Source of the DNA: Myxococcus dinghuensis
GTDB taxonomy: Bacteria; Myxococcota; Myxococcia; Myxococcales; Myxococcaceae
Assembly: GCF_024198235.1 (NCBI RefSeq)
Contig: NZ_JAKCFB010000024.1
Span: forward strand, 62,001 to 126,000
Reading direction: 5' to 3'
Length of the DNA: 64,000 bases
A model generated the notes under the pieces. The model was not told where the DNA came from. It saw nothing but the letters and a program-made list of their open reading frames with translations, and did not search any database. Position numbers and translations under genes: made by a program. Numbering within the stretch: the first letter of the stretch is position 1; every line of letters starts with the position of its first letter. Shown piece by piece: positions 26,101 to 35,151 of the stretch.

Positions 26101-26560
26101 TGGCTTCTCCTGGCAGCGAAGCACCCGGACACACACGGAATCAAGCAGCCGGGGACACTCTCCCTCCTGTCAGACACCGCACACCCGTCCCAAGGCAAAG
26201 CCCGCCCCCCGGGACCAGGCCGTCAGGGGCTCGCAAGCCCCCGGGTCCCCCCTCCCGAAGAGGTCGCGCGCCCCCCTCCAGGCAGGGTGGGGACCGGGTG
26301 CGGCGTGGGCCCACTCCCCGCGCGGAGTGGGTGACGGGGGCTGGCGGGAGGACATGAGGCGGCTGGGGTGGTCGCTCCTCGGGAGCCAGTTTGGAACACC
26401 CGGACAACACCGGATGTGAACCCGCGCACCTCCGAGCGCCGGGCGCGCGCCGCCGACATTGCCGTGGGGGGGAGGGATGCACTCCCTGGGAGGACACCGG
26501 GGTGCGCGCCGTCGCGGCCGCGCCGGGTGGCGCCCTGTTCGTGATGGAAGGAAGTGGCTC
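26101..26560. other. Divergent intergenic region
   Basis: 460 bases separate the kinase and subtilase genes. It contains C-runs and a GC-rich inverted segment near 26185-26265 but no open frame with a ribosome-binding site and no clear promoter. The GGAAGGAAG site just before 26561 belongs to the subtilase gene. Confidence 0.4.
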
Positions 26561-28294
26561 ATGAAGCGCTGGGGACTCATGGGGCTCGTGGCACTGGTGT
26601 CGTGCATGCCGGACGGACCGACGACTCCGGAGGCACTGGAGCACATCTGCCCCGGTGTCACCGCGGGCGAGCTTCCCGAGGCGACGCTCGCGATGAGCCC
26701 ACCGGCCGCGCGCGGGGAAGAGGGTCGCGAGCGCTTCATCGTCCGCTATCGGAAGGACGCGCGGGTGGCGGCCTCCTCCCGCGTGCAGGCGCTGGGCGGA
26801 CGGGTGACGGCGGCGTTCCGCACCGTGCCGGCGGTGGCCGCGCGGCTGACGTCCCGCGAGCGGCAGGCGCTGGCGGCGGACCCCACGGTGGAGGCCATCG
26901 AGCCGGACGAGGAGCTGCGCGCCCTGGGCCCCGCGACCCTGCCCGCGCTGGCGTTCGCGGGCGCGGCGAGCCGGGGCACCGTCCAGGGGGAGTACACGGA
27001 CGGCCTGCGCCAGGTGCAGGCGAACGCGGTGTGGGACCGGGACAACGACGGCGTGCTGGACCCGGGCGCGCCCACGGGCACGGGCGTGAAGGTGTGCATC
27101 ATCGACAGCGGCATCGACCCGGACCACCCGGAGCTGCGGGAAGCCATGGTGGCGGGCCGGGACCTGCTGGACGGGGACGACATCCCCACGGATTCGGGGA
27201 GCGAGCGCTGGGGCACGGGCCACGGCACCCACGTGGCGGGCATCATCGGCGCGAGGCCGGGCCATGGCGGCATGGGGCCGCCGGTGCTCGACGAGCGCGG
27301 GGTGATGGGCGTGGCCCCGGGCTCGGAGCTCATCGTCGTGCGCGTGCTGGACCTCTACGGCCGCACGCACATGAGCCTGGTCATGCTCGCCCTGGAGTAC
27401 TGCCAGGAGCAGGGCGCGAAGGTGACGTCGCTGTCCCTGGGCGGAGGCCTGGGCACGCCCACCACGCGCGAGGCGTTCAAGGCGGCTCTCGAGCACGGGA
27501 TGCTGGTGGTGGCCGCGTCGGGCAACGACGGCGGCAACCTGGTGTCCTATCCGGCGTCGGACCCGTCGGTGCTGGCGGTGGGCGCGGTGGACGCGCAGAA
27601 CCGCCGCGCCTTCTTCTCCTCGGGCGGGTCGAGCATGGGGCTGGTGGCGCCGGGCGTGGACGTGCTGTCCACCTTCCCCCGCGCGCTGGGCGCCTTCGCC
27701 TCGCTGGAGGTGGGCGAGACGCAGCCCCTCTCCCGCTCGCTGCTGTACGGCCCCAAGGGGGACACCACCGGCGCGCTGGTGGACTGTGGCACGGGAGAGA
27801 CGCTGGACTCGTGTGGCGAGGGCGGCAGTTGTGACGGCTTCATCGCCTACGTGCGGCCCAGCCCCACGCCCGCCGACCACATCATGGTCAACGTGATGAT
27901 GCAGGGCGCGCGCGCGGTCATCTTCGGCAACGACACCGTCGAGAGCACCGTGGAGATCCTCGCCGTGCCGCAGCGCGGCCAGTGGGTGCCCGCGGTGACC
28001 ATCAGCCAGCCGGGCAGCTCGCTCCTGGGGCGGATGCTCGGGTCCACCGCCAAGGTGAGCGTGAACGCGGCCGACTACGCGTACATGTCCGGCACGTCCA
28101 TGTCCACGCCGTACGTCAGCGGCGTGGCGGCCCTGCTGTTCAGCGCGGTGCCCACGGCCACGCCCGAGGAAGTGAAGCGCGCGATGCTGTCCACCGCCAA
28201 GGACCTGGGCCCCAACGGCTTCGACGACGGCTACGGCCACGGCCTGGTGCAGGCGCGCGCGGCGCTCGAGGCCCTGGCCGGCCCCAGGCCCTGA
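26561..28294 (+). CDS. Subtilisin-like serine protease (S8) lipoprotein
   Basis: The product has 577 residues. A lipobox L-V-S-C ends the signal at about residue 15. Residues about 45-110 look like an inhibitor-I9-type propeptide ('ERFIVRYRKDARVAASSRVQ'). The catalytic domain carries the full S8 triad: Asp182 in 'IIDSGID', His221 in 'GHGTHVAG', and Ser513 in 'GTSMSTP'. A long insert between 'GASGN'-type oxyanion Asn and the Ser (about 390-490) resembles a PA domain ('ARAVIFGND'). GGAAGGAAG precedes ATG 26561. It is probably an extracellular or surface-tethered protease for predation or nutrient breakdown (inference). Confidence 0.93.
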   Translation: MKRWGLMGLVALVSCMPDGPTTPEALEHICPGVTAGELPEATLAMSPPAARGEEGRERFIVRYRKDARVAASSRVQALGGRVTAAFRTVPAVAARLTSRERQALAADPTVEAIEPDEELRALGPATLPALAFAGAASRGTVQGEYTDGLRQVQANAVWDRDNDGVLDPGAPTGTGVKVCIIDSGIDPDHPELREAMVAGRDLLDGDDIPTDSGSERWGTGHGTHVAGIIGARPGHGGMGPPVLDERGVMGVAPGSELIVVRVLDLYGRTHMSLVMLALEYCQEQGAKVTSLSLGGGLGTPTTREAFKAALEHGMLVVAASGNDGGNLVSYPASDPSVLAVGAVDAQNRRAFFSSGGSSMGLVAPGVDVLSTFPRALGAFASLEVGETQPLSRSLLYGPKGDTTGALVDCGTGETLDSCGEGGSCDGFIAYVRPSPTPADHIMVNVMMQGARAVIFGNDTVESTVEILAVPQRGQWVPAVTISQPGSSLLGRMLGSTAKVSVNAADYAYMSGTSMSTPYVSGVAALLFSAVPTATPEEVKRAMLSTAKDLGPNGFDDGYGHGLVQARAALEALAGPRP

Positions 28295-28301
28295 GCGGGG
28301 C

Positions 28302-28324
28302 CCCGCCCCACCTTCCGGGGCGGG
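28302..28324 (+). terminator. Weak GC hairpin after the protease gene
   Basis: An 8-bp stem cccgcccc/ggggcggg with a 7-base loop begins 7 bases after the stop at 28294. There is no T tract. Confidence 0.25.
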
Positions 28325-28427
28325 AGGGCCGAGGGGGCGGTCTCCTCCTGCCGCGACGGCGGAACATTGTCGCGCCGCGGCGCGGACGCCACGTTGCCTT
28401 CCGGACGCTCGGGAAAGGAGTCCGGCA

Positions 28428-29108
28428 ATGAAGGCATTCGTGCGGATCGCGGGGTGCGTGGCGACGGTGTGGGGATGCGCGGCGGTGGCCGAGGAGGACT
28501 ACCGGCCCAGCGCGCAGCGCGCCACCCGGGAGGACATCGAGCCGCTCCAGGTGCAGTCCACGAAGGAGCGGGACCAGGCGGACCTGGGGCTCTACGCGCA
28601 GTTGGGCGGCGGCGTGGAGGGCTACACCGGCCAGCTCAACCCGGAGACGGGCGCGGGCTTCGCCTATGGCGCCGCCGTGGGCTACCGCCCCATGCCGTAC
28701 CTCGCGGTGGAGCTGGGCTACCAGGGCAGCATCAACACCCTGGACGTCCCGGGCCGCTCGGTGAACATCGACCGGGGCGTGGACCTGGTGCGCAACGGCG
28801 GCCAGGCGCTGGTGCTCGGCAACTTCACCGACGCCAGGCTGCAGCCCTACGCGGTGACGGGCATCGGCGTGGACGACTACAACGTCCGGCACAACAGCGT
28901 GGGCGAGCGCTTCGGCTACCACGACGACACCGCCGGCTACGTGCCCGCGGGCCTCGGCCTGCGCTACCAGGTGGGCAAGCTCGTCACCGCCGACGCGCGC
29001 GTCAGCTACAACTTCCTGTTCGACCAGGACTTCGCGCCCACCGCGGCCAAGCCGGACTGGATGGACGGCCGCTACATCGCCACGCTCCAGGTCGGCGGCA
29101 CCTACTGA
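28428..29108 (+). CDS. Outer-membrane beta-barrel protein
   Basis: This exported protein has 226 residues. The signal peptide ends near 'AAVA'. From residue 55 on it alternates hydrophobic and polar residues in short strands ('GLYAQLGGGVEGYTG', 'GAAVGYRPMPYLAVELGYQG', 'LQPYAVTGIGVDDYN') and ends in G-G-T-Y, which fits an OmpA/OmpW-type eight-stranded barrel. AAGGAG about 8 bases upstream supports the ATG. It is transcribed in the same direction as the protease but after a 133-base gap with a hairpin, so probably separately. The substrate or partner is unknown. Confidence 0.8.
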   Translation: MKAFVRIAGCVATVWGCAAVAEEDYRPSAQRATREDIEPLQVQSTKERDQADLGLYAQLGGGVEGYTGQLNPETGAGFAYGAAVGYRPMPYLAVELGYQGSINTLDVPGRSVNIDRGVDLVRNGGQALVLGNFTDARLQPYAVTGIGVDDYNVRHNSVGERFGYHDDTAGYVPAGLGLRYQVGKLVTADARVSYNFLFDQDFAPTAAKPDWMDGRYIATLQVGGTY

Positions 29109-29133
29109 GATGCGGGCGCCCGGAAGACAGGAC

Positions 29134-29162
29134 GGCGTCCGGACGCGGGGAGCCCGGACGCC
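29134..29162. terminator. Hairpin between convergent genes
   Basis: An 8-bp perfect stem (ggcgtccg/cggacgcc) with a 13-base loop lies between the barrel gene and the DUF2267 gene. There is no T tract. Confidence 0.35.
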
Positions 29163-29182
29163 CTCCAGGTCAGGTCGCGACC

Positions 29183-29644
29183 TCAGAAGGGCCGGTCGAC
29201 GCCCAGGCGCGCCGCGGCCCACGTGCCCTGCAGCCACCGGGGAAGCTGGCTCTCGACCTTGCGCGCCTCCTGGTCCGTCACCTGCGTGCGCAGCGCGGCG
29301 AACACGCCGTGCAGCACCAGGCGCATGTTCTCCGGCTCGGCGTTCAGGTGGTTGGCCAGTTGCAGGTAGAAGTCGTCGCGGTCCACCTTCTCCCCCCGCG
29401 CCGCGCCCTCGTGACGGGGGCAGACGTCCATCAGGTCGCGCACGTCCTCCGGAAGCTGCTCGCGCAACTGCCGCAGCAGCCCCTCCGACAGCAACCCCGA
29501 CAAGCCGCAGAGCACCGCTTCGACGGCCTTGTCCGCTTCGTAGTCGGGGAGTTGGGCGGACACGGCCTCCAGGAAGGACTTGCGGTCCGTCCCCACGCCG
29601 AGCCCCGACCACGACTGCGTCGTCTCCTGCCTCTGCATCGCCAT
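29183..29644 (-). CDS. DUF2267-type protein
   Basis: The product has 153 residues. GAGGAGA 9 bases upstream supports ATG 29644; the frame extends further but without a ribosome-binding site. The sequence 'FLEAVSAQLPDYEADKAVEAVL', 'LREQLPEDVRDLM', and a second half with 'NMRLVLHGVFAALRTQVT' and 'QLPRWLQGTW' shows the duplicated helical pattern of DUF2267 proteins (residues 23-145). These are small cytosolic proteins often found in stress-related loci; the biochemical role is unknown. It is divergent from the small lipoprotein at 30073. Confidence 0.78.
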   Translation of the reverse strand: MAMQRQETTQSWSGLGVGTDRKSFLEAVSAQLPDYEADKAVEAVLCGLSGLLSEGLLRQLREQLPEDVRDLMDVCPRHEGAARGEKVDRDDFYLQLANHLNAEPENMRLVLHGVFAALRTQVTDQEARKVESQLPRWLQGTWAAARLGVDRPF

Positions 29645-30072
29645 GGCGCGTCTCCTCTCTGGTGGTCTCGCGCCTTCACCGTGGGGGTCGCCGGGACGTG
29701 TCGCAGCAGGCGACCCGGCTGCGTCATGGCCGCATGCTCCGCGCTGCGTCCGGTTCCGGCATGCATTCCCGGAATCGGCACGAACGCCCGCTTGTGGGAC
29801 GCGCGGCGGGGACGGGGCCGTGCCCCATGTCTGTCTTTGATTCGAGCGATGAAGCCCACTCATCGAGAGAGCACTGGCGGTGTCACCTTCGGGGACGAGC
29901 TGTCACGAACCACACGAAGCGTCGCGCCTCGTGCTCGGAATCCGGCACTGCGCGCGCGGAAGGAATGGGTGGAATGAAATCCCATCGCAATTGTAGTGAG
30001 CGCGCGCCGTAGGTCGTCCGTGAGGCGACCGAGCCGCCTTCCTTTTATCCCCCAAGAATCGAGGACTCTTCC
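29645..30072. other. Divergent intergenic region
   Basis: 428 bases between divergent genes. The right half (about 29860-30060) is less GC-rich than its surroundings, as expected for a promoter region, but no pair of hexamers is convincing. The region contains a small inverted repeat at 30012-30030 (ggtcg/cgacc). No gene is supported. Confidence 0.4.
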
Positions 30073-30480
30073 ATGTATCGCATCGCCGTTGCCGCCCTGA
30101 TTCTCGCCGCCACTGGTTGTGCCACGACGAGCGGCGGTGGTCGTGAGGGCAACGCCACTGTCGCGGGCGTCATCAAGCTGCCGCAGAGCGGCCTGTCCCA
30201 GGCGGAGAACGCCTGCGACCAGCTGAAGGTCATCGTCGCGCACCCGGGTTCGCCCACGGACGCGCTCGGTCACGCCATGGTGAAGACGAGCCGCGGTGGT
30301 CGCTGCTCGTTCACGGTTTCCGGCGTTCCGAGCAACACGGACCTGCAGGTGAGCGCGGTCTCCGACGCCACGCTGAAGTGCGACAGCGGCGCGGCGCCGA
30401 CCATCACCCCGGAGCCGTCCACCATCAAGATGAACAGCTACACCACGGGCACGCGCGACTTCACGGTCAACTGCGGCTGA
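30073..30480 (+). CDS. Small lipoprotein of unknown function
   Basis: The lipoprotein has 135 residues; the lipobox is A-A-T-G-C at about residue 16. GAGGA lies about 8 bases upstream. The mature part is a compact beta-rich domain with paired Cys ('CDQLKV', 'GGRCSFTVSGV', 'LKCDS', final 'VNCG'), which could form two disulfides and resembles a small carboxypeptidase-regulatory or transthyretin-like fold. I do not recognise a named family. It stands alone; two hairpins follow before the convergent peptidase gene. Confidence 0.72.
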   Translation: MYRIAVAALILAATGCATTSGGGREGNATVAGVIKLPQSGLSQAENACDQLKVIVAHPGSPTDALGHAMVKTSRGGRCSFTVSGVPSNTDLQVSAVSDATLKCDSGAAPTITPEPSTIKMNSYTTGTRDFTVNCG

Positions 30481-30516
30481 GCCCGGCGGTTCATCGAATC
30501 CCAACACCGCACGGGG

Positions 30517-30541
30517 CCTCCGCTCGTCTGCCGAGCGGAGG
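30517..30541 (+). terminator. Hairpin after the small lipoprotein gene
   Basis: A perfect 10-bp stem (cctccgctcg/cgagcggagg) with a five-base loop starts 37 bases after the stop at 30480. There is no T tract. Confidence 0.45.
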
Positions 30542-30544
30542 AAG

Positions 30545-30584
30545 CCCTCCCCGCCCCTGACGCATCGCCAGGGCACGGGGAGGG
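30545..30584 (-). terminator. Hairpin after the M24 peptidase gene
   Basis: A two-part stem: nine outer pairs (ccctccccg/cggggaggg) and five inner pairs (ccctg/caggg) with a nine-base loop, 18 bases past the leftward stop at 30602. There is no T tract. Confidence 0.4.
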
Positions 30585-30601
30585 TGCGCGCGCGGGAGGG
30601 T

Positions 30602-31996
30602 TCAGCGCACCAGGTGGAGGTCCGTCTGGCGCTTCCAGGCCCAGTGCACGGTGCCCTGGGCGTCGAGGACGACGTCCTCCTCGAGCGCGAAGCGCACGCG
30701 CTGGCCGTTCCATTCGGGCACGGGGCTGGTGGCCTGCAGCTCGATGGAGAACCACTCGTTGGGCATGACGGTGTGGTCGCCGTTGCCGGGCACGCCCTCC
30801 TGGCGATCCCACAGGCCGACCATGGGTCCGGCGCCGTGGCCGTGCAGGCCGATGGGGTGTGAGTAGACGGTGCCGTCGATGCCGGCGTCGGTCATGCGCT
30901 GACGGGAGGTGCGCAGCACCTCGTTGCCGGTGCGGCCGGGGCGCAGCTCCTCGAAGACGATGTCCTGGAGCCGGTTGGAGGTGGCGAGCGCGGCCTTGAG
31001 TCCGGCGGGCGCGTCCGTCTCGCCCTCGCGCAGGACGTAGCCCATGTGCTGGGTGTCCGTGTTGAGGCGCAGCGCGGTGACGCCGAAGTCACAGTGGAGC
31101 ACGTCGCCGCGTTCGATGATGGGATTGTCCCCGAGCGACGCCTCGGTGGCGCCCTGGCGCTGCACCTCCACGGAGGGCTGGAACCAGGTGTCGAGCCCCA
31201 GGTCGGTGAGGCGCTGGCGCATCCACCACTCCACGTCCTGGACGCGGGTCACCCCGGGCGTGATGACCTGGCGGGAGAAGGCCGTCCCGATGATGTCCCA
31301 GGCGAGCTTCGTCTCGTCCTCGAAGAAGCGGACCTCGTCGGGGACGCGCCAGGCGAGCAGGTCGACGGCGAGCCCCTCTGCCGGCTTGAAGCGCTGCGTC
31401 CACGGGGGGCCGAGCGCCTCGGCCATGCCCTCGTATTCCCCGTGCGAGAGGCCGTCCGCGAAGGCGAAGGTGCGCGAGACGTCGATGGCGATGCTCCGGG
31501 GCTGACGCTCCTCGATGACCTGCTTGAGGACGAGCCACTGGTCGGGGCCCCAGAGTTCGGCCTGACGGTTCGCGCCGCCGCGGTCGACCTGGCGCTCGGA
31601 GCGGCGGGGGACGAACACGCCGCCCTGGGAGCCGCCGCCGAGCGCGAGCCGCTCCACGCCCTTCTCGGGTCCCCGGTCGAAGAACACGTAGATGGTGCGG
31701 CGGCGCGCGGCGAAGGTGGTGGGGGCCGCGAGCGCCTTGAAGACGGGGTCCTCGTTGTACTCGCGCATGGGGATGACCCACATGTCGACGCCGGAGCGGC
31801 GCATGAGCTGGGGAATCGCCGTGTCCAGGCGCTCGCGGAGCCAGGCCTGCTGGCGTTCGGCCTGCTCCCGCAGGGTGCCGAAGGGGCGCGCGGGTGACTT
31901 CGCCGGGACGGCGGGGGACTCCGGCGTCTGCGTGGACACGGAGGCGCATGCGGTGGACAGCATGAGCGGCGCGAGGAGGCGGAGGCGGGTTCGCAT
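30602..31996 (-). CDS. M24-family metallopeptidase (Xaa-Pro peptidase type) lipoprotein
   Basis: The product has 464 residues with a lipobox S-T-A-C near residue 17. The N-terminal half has the creatinase-like domain ('VDMWVIPMREYNEDPVF'). The pita-bread catalytic half carries the M24 metal ligands: Asp303 in 'HCDFG' and Asp314 in 'NTDTQ' (the usual 11-residue spacing), His380 in 'SHPIGLHGHG', Glu419 in 'SIELQ', and a final Glu in 'FALEED'. ATG 31996 is preferred over upstream starts because it exposes the signal. Export of an M24 enzyme as a lipoprotein suggests cleavage of proline-containing peptides in the periplasm or at the surface (inference). Confidence 0.87.
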   Translation of the reverse strand: MRTRLRLLAPLMLSTACASVSTQTPESPAVPAKSPARPFGTLREQAERQQAWLRERLDTAIPQLMRRSGVDMWVIPMREYNEDPVFKALAAPTTFAARRRTIYVFFDRGPEKGVERLALGGGSQGGVFVPRRSERQVDRGGANRQAELWGPDQWLVLKQVIEERQPRSIAIDVSRTFAFADGLSHGEYEGMAEALGPPWTQRFKPAEGLAVDLLAWRVPDEVRFFEDETKLAWDIIGTAFSRQVITPGVTRVQDVEWWMRQRLTDLGLDTWFQPSVEVQRQGATEASLGDNPIIERGDVLHCDFGVTALRLNTDTQHMGYVLREGETDAPAGLKAALATSNRLQDIVFEELRPGRTGNEVLRTSRQRMTDAGIDGTVYSHPIGLHGHGAGPMVGLWDRQEGVPGNGDHTVMPNEWFSIELQATSPVPEWNGQRVRFALEEDVVLDAQGTVHWAWKRQTDLHLVR

Positions 31997-32097
31997 GACC
32001 GGGCAGTGTGGCACGCACCCGGCAGGTCGTCGCGCCACGCGAGCCTCATGGGCGCGCGGGGGCTTCGGGGGTTGCGCGGCTTCCGGCGCGCGAGCGC

Positions 32098-32417
32098 TCA
32101 GGGAGTCGTGGGGGATTTCGCGCGCGGGCTGAGCTTGCGCGCGTCGCGGAAGCCGTCGCTCACCACCTGGATGGCGTTCTTCAACACGTCGACCGGGCCG
32201 ACCCCCGGGGCGGACAGCCACTCCGAGCGCTGGCCCTGCTCGATGTGCAGTGGGCAGTACCCATCCCCGTCCGGGTCACCTGGAACGGGAGGGGACGTCC
32301 CACGACGATGCGCGCGAGGACCTGGGCCCCGGCTTCGGTCTCGTAGGACCAGACGTCCTCGGCGATCGGGTCGTCGATGGAGGTGAGCTGGGGCAATCCG
32401 ATGGACCTCTCCGTCAC
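32098..32417 (-). pseudogene. Frameshifted DUF6968-like gene
   Basis: From GTG 32417 the frame reads M-T-E-R-S-I-G-L-P then 'DDPIAEDVWSYETEAG' and 'VVGRPLPF', after which it goes out of frame. The sense continues in another frame as 'GDPDGDGYCPLHIEQ', 'GVGPVDVLKNAIQVVSDGF', ending at 32098. Restoring one base near 32281-32284 gives a continuous 106-residue protein resembling small DUF6968-type proteins (family recalled, not searched). It lies 9 bases after the stop of the upstream lipoprotein gene, so the two were probably one operon. It is either a genuine pseudogene or a sequencing error in a GC-rich tract. Confidence 0.6.
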
Positions 32418-32426
32418 GCCTCGCGC

Positions 32427-32798
32427 TCAGGGCACGCCCGCGCAAGCGCTGTTGTCGACACCGCAGGCCGCGTCGATTCTGGCGACGTCGGGAGCCTGCT
32501 CGCACCCGCTCGCGAGCGCCACGTCCAGCGCCTCCGTGCGCGTGCGCATGCACCGCACGCAGCCGGACTTCGCGCCGTCGAGCCCGTCGTCCAGGTCGCG
32601 CTCCAGCGCCGCGTACGCATCGAGGAGCGCCACCACGCAGTCCTCGTGAGGGGTCGTCGCGCCCTCACAGCGCTCGGCATACGCGCACATCGTGGCGGAG
32701 GCCCGCTCGGACCACTCGGAGAAGGAGCGCTGCGTCTCCCCTTCCCCACCACATCCTCCGAGCCCCAGGAGCACCACCGCGAACACGAACCGTCCCAT
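32427..32798 (-). CDS. Small Cys-rich lipoprotein
   Basis: The product has 123 residues with lipobox L-G-G-C at about 16. The mature part has eight further Cys, including C-V-R-C and spaced pairs ('MCAYAERCEG', 'EDCVVALL', 'SGCEQAP', 'AACGVDNSAC'), consistent with several disulfides in a helical fold. This pattern recurs in myxobacterial lipoproteins of unknown function. ATG 32798 lacks a strong ribosome-binding site. The frameshifted gene at 32417 follows within 9 bases. Confidence 0.7.
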   Translation of the reverse strand: MGRFVFAVVLLGLGGCGGEGETQRSFSEWSERASATMCAYAERCEGATTPHEDCVVALLDAYAALERDLDDGLDGAKSGCVRCMRTRTEALDVALASGCEQAPDVARIDAACGVDNSACAGVP

Positions 32799-32885
32799 GC
32801 CCGCATCTGACCTGGACGCGGGCTCGACGTCATCTCCACCGTCGCCCGGCCACCCTCGCCCGCCCGGTGCTCCGGCTCGGCGTGC

Positions 32886-34157
32886 TCACCGGCGCGGCAG
32901 GCCCACGGCGACCGGCGTGCCCACCTCGTCGCCACAACCCGGCGAGACACATCCCTCCGCCACACAGGCGCCGCACGACAGCATCCCGCCACAGCCATCC
33001 GTCACCGCGCCGCAGGCCCCCGCGCGGGCCTCGCACGTCACCGGGACACACCCACCCGGGACGTACCGCTCGCTCTCCACGAGCATCCCCTCCGCCTCGT
33101 TCGCGCCACCGGCCAGCAACACCGCGCCGTCCGGCAGGAGCCACGCCCCCGGCATCCCACGCGGGTCCGTCAACGCGGGCGCGGCCTTCCACGCCCCCGT
33201 CTCCGGCTCGAAGCGCTCCACCGACGCGAGCGCGCCCGTCGTGTAGTGCTCGCCGCCCAGCACGAGCACCGCGCCATCCTCCGTCACCACCGCCGCGTGG
33301 TGCTCGCGCGGAACGGACGGCGCGGCGACCAGCGACCACAGCCCCGTCACCACGTCGTACACCTCCGCCGTGCTCGCCGCGCGCGCCGTGCCGCCCCCCA
33401 CCACCAGCACGCGCCCGTCCGGCAGCAGCGTCACCGAGTGCCCCGACCGATGCGTCCCCGCCGCGCCCCCCGCGGGCCCGGCCTTCTCCCACGCCCCCGT
33501 GGCCACGTCATACAGCTCCGCCTGGAGCCCACTGGCGAAGAGCGCCTTCCCATTGGGGAGCATCACCGCCGTCCCCGCGCCACCTCGCACGAAGCCCGGC
33601 GCGGCGGCCCGCGTCCACGCGCCCGTGACGGGGTCGAACAGCTCCGCCGAGCGCAGCGGACGACGGTCCACGTCCGTCCCGCCCGCCACCAGCACGCGCC
33701 CGTCCGGCAGCAGCACCGCCGCCGGGTCGTTGCGCGCCTCGCTCATCGGCGCCACCAGCGTCCACACGCCCGTCTCCGGCGCGTACACCTCCGCGTCCGA
33801 CATCGCGCCCATCGCCACGCCGTGCGTCCCCCCCACCGCGAGCACCCGCCCGTCCGTCAGTCGCACCACCGCGTGGTTGCGCCGGGGCATCCGCATCGAC
33901 CCCGTCGCGCTCCACAGCCCCGTCTCCGGCGTGAAGACCTCGCAGCTCGACAACGTGCGGTGACCATCATGGCCTCCCGACGCCAGCACGCGCCCGTCCG
34001 ACAGCGTGACGAAGGGCAGCAGCTTGCGGGGTGTCGCCAGCGTCCCTGGCGCCGCCGCGCGGGATGGGTCCACCTCGTCCGCGCGCGGACCGGAGCTGCA
34101 GGAGAACACGAGCGCAAAGAGCGCCACGGCAATACACGAGGTCGAAACGCGTCGCAT
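32886..34157 (-). CDS. Kelch-repeat lipoprotein
   Basis: The product has 423 residues. Starting at ATG 34157 gives a signal with lipobox V-F-S-C; a start further upstream is possible but would add a charged leader. Residues about 45-365 contain six or seven kelch repeats, each with 'LxDGRVLxxGG' and 'ETGxW' landmarks, which would close as one beta-propeller. The C-terminal 45 residues are Cys-rich ('CVPVTCEARAGACG', 'DGCGGMLSCGAC'), a tail common to myxobacterial surface proteins. It is probably a surface binding protein; the ligand is unknown. No strong ribosome-binding site was found. Confidence 0.85.
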   Translation of the reverse strand: MRRVSTSCIAVALFALVFSCSSGPRADEVDPSRAAAPGTLATPRKLLPFVTLSDGRVLASGGHDGHRTLSSCEVFTPETGLWSATGSMRMPRRNHAVVRLTDGRVLAVGGTHGVAMGAMSDAEVYAPETGVWTLVAPMSEARNDPAAVLLPDGRVLVAGGTDVDRRPLRSAELFDPVTGAWTRAAAPGFVRGGAGTAVMLPNGKALFASGLQAELYDVATGAWEKAGPAGGAAGTHRSGHSVTLLPDGRVLVVGGGTARAASTAEVYDVVTGLWSLVAAPSVPREHHAAVVTEDGAVLVLGGEHYTTGALASVERFEPETGAWKAAPALTDPRGMPGAWLLPDGAVLLAGGANEAEGMLVESERYVPGGCVPVTCEARAGACGAVTDGCGGMLSCGACVAEGCVSPGCGDEVGTPVAVGLPRR

Positions 34158-34286
34158 GAAGGCCACCCGGCTGGCTGTTCGAGGAGGCACCGTGTAGCCC
34201 GACGGTCTGACATTTCCGGGGGGTCCGACCTGAGTGATTCCGAACGCTTGAAAGGGCCCGCGGGTCGCGGCCGCGAGCGTCGGCGC

Positions 34287-34613
34287 TCAGTGGCGCGCGG
34301 GCTCCACATCCGGGAGGGAGGACGCGTTGACGGGCTCGGTGTCCATGCCGCGCGAGTGGCGTGGAGGCAGCGCGCCGCCGTCGTCATCCACCTCCAGGTG
34401 GAGCAACGGGTGGTCCGCCTGCACCAGGAACACGACGTCCGCCTTGACGAAGTCCACGTCGCGGTACTCCACCAGGTAGTCCTTGCGTGGAATGGGCACC
34501 AGCCCCTGCTCCAGCTCGAAGTGGATGTCTCCGACCGCGGCGACGCGCCCGACCTTGCGCCCGTCGGACGTCCGCACCGTCATGCCCTCTCGCACCGCAC
34601 CGGCCTGGACCAT
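34287..34613 (-). CDS. Small PRC-barrel/DUF2171-like protein
   Basis: The product has 108 residues. GAGGAGG 6 bases before ATG 34613 is decisive against longer starts. The N-terminal 60 residues form a small beta-barrel: 'GMTVRTSDGRKVGRV', 'IPRKDYLVEYRDV'. The C-terminal part is acidic and Pro-rich and probably disordered. DUF2171/PRC-type proteins are usually cytosolic and stress-associated. No operon partner. Confidence 0.7.
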   Translation of the reverse strand: MVQAGAVREGMTVRTSDGRKVGRVAAVGDIHFELEQGLVPIPRKDYLVEYRDVDFVKADVVFLVQADHPLLHLEVDDDGGALPPRHSRGMDTEPVNASSLPDVEPARH

Positions 34614-34834
34614 CGCCGCCTCCTCGTGGCTCGTCGGGAGCCCGGCGCATCCGGGGCCCCTCTCGAAGAACCTGCGAGCGACCTCGGACGCTGCCATCCG
34701 GTGACGAGGGACCGGACAGACGGGCCCTCGCTCACGGGAGACCCGGGCGGGCCCGCGGGCGACGGGGCGGGAATCCGGCCCACGCGCGGCGGACCCGGCG
34801 GGGGGTGCCTAACGTTCGCCGCAGGAGGTGACCC

Positions 34835-35032
34835 ATGCTGCTGGAGCTGTCGGCGGTGGAAGCACGGGAGCTGAAGCAGGCGCTGGACACGGCGCTGCAC
34901 GAGCTGCTCGACGAGATTGCCCACACGGACACGGATGCCTTCCGCACGATGCTGCGCGAGCGGTACGAGCGGCTGGAGCCGCTGGCCCGACGGTTGGAGT
35001 CGTCGCTCGAGGACAGCCAGGTCTACGCCTGA
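34835..35032 (+). CDS. Small helical protein of unknown function
   Basis: The product has 65 residues and a strong ribosome-binding site (GCAGGAGG) 6 bases upstream. It is almost entirely amphipathic helix ('LKQALDTALHELLDEI', 'LRERYERLEPLARRLES') with no Cys and no signal peptide. I know no named family. The strong start signal and normal codon usage argue that it is real. Confidence 0.65.
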   Translation: MLLELSAVEARELKQALDTALHELLDEIAHTDTDAFRTMLRERYERLEPLARRLESSLEDSQVYA

Positions 35033-35151
35033 GCGACCGTCGTCGCGGGCCGCCTCCCGGGCGGCCATGCGAGGCACGGGAGGTGCTTGGGCGCGGTGGC
35101 GCCTGGGCGGCGCGGGACCACCTTCACGGCGAGCACCGGAGGAGGCCCGCC

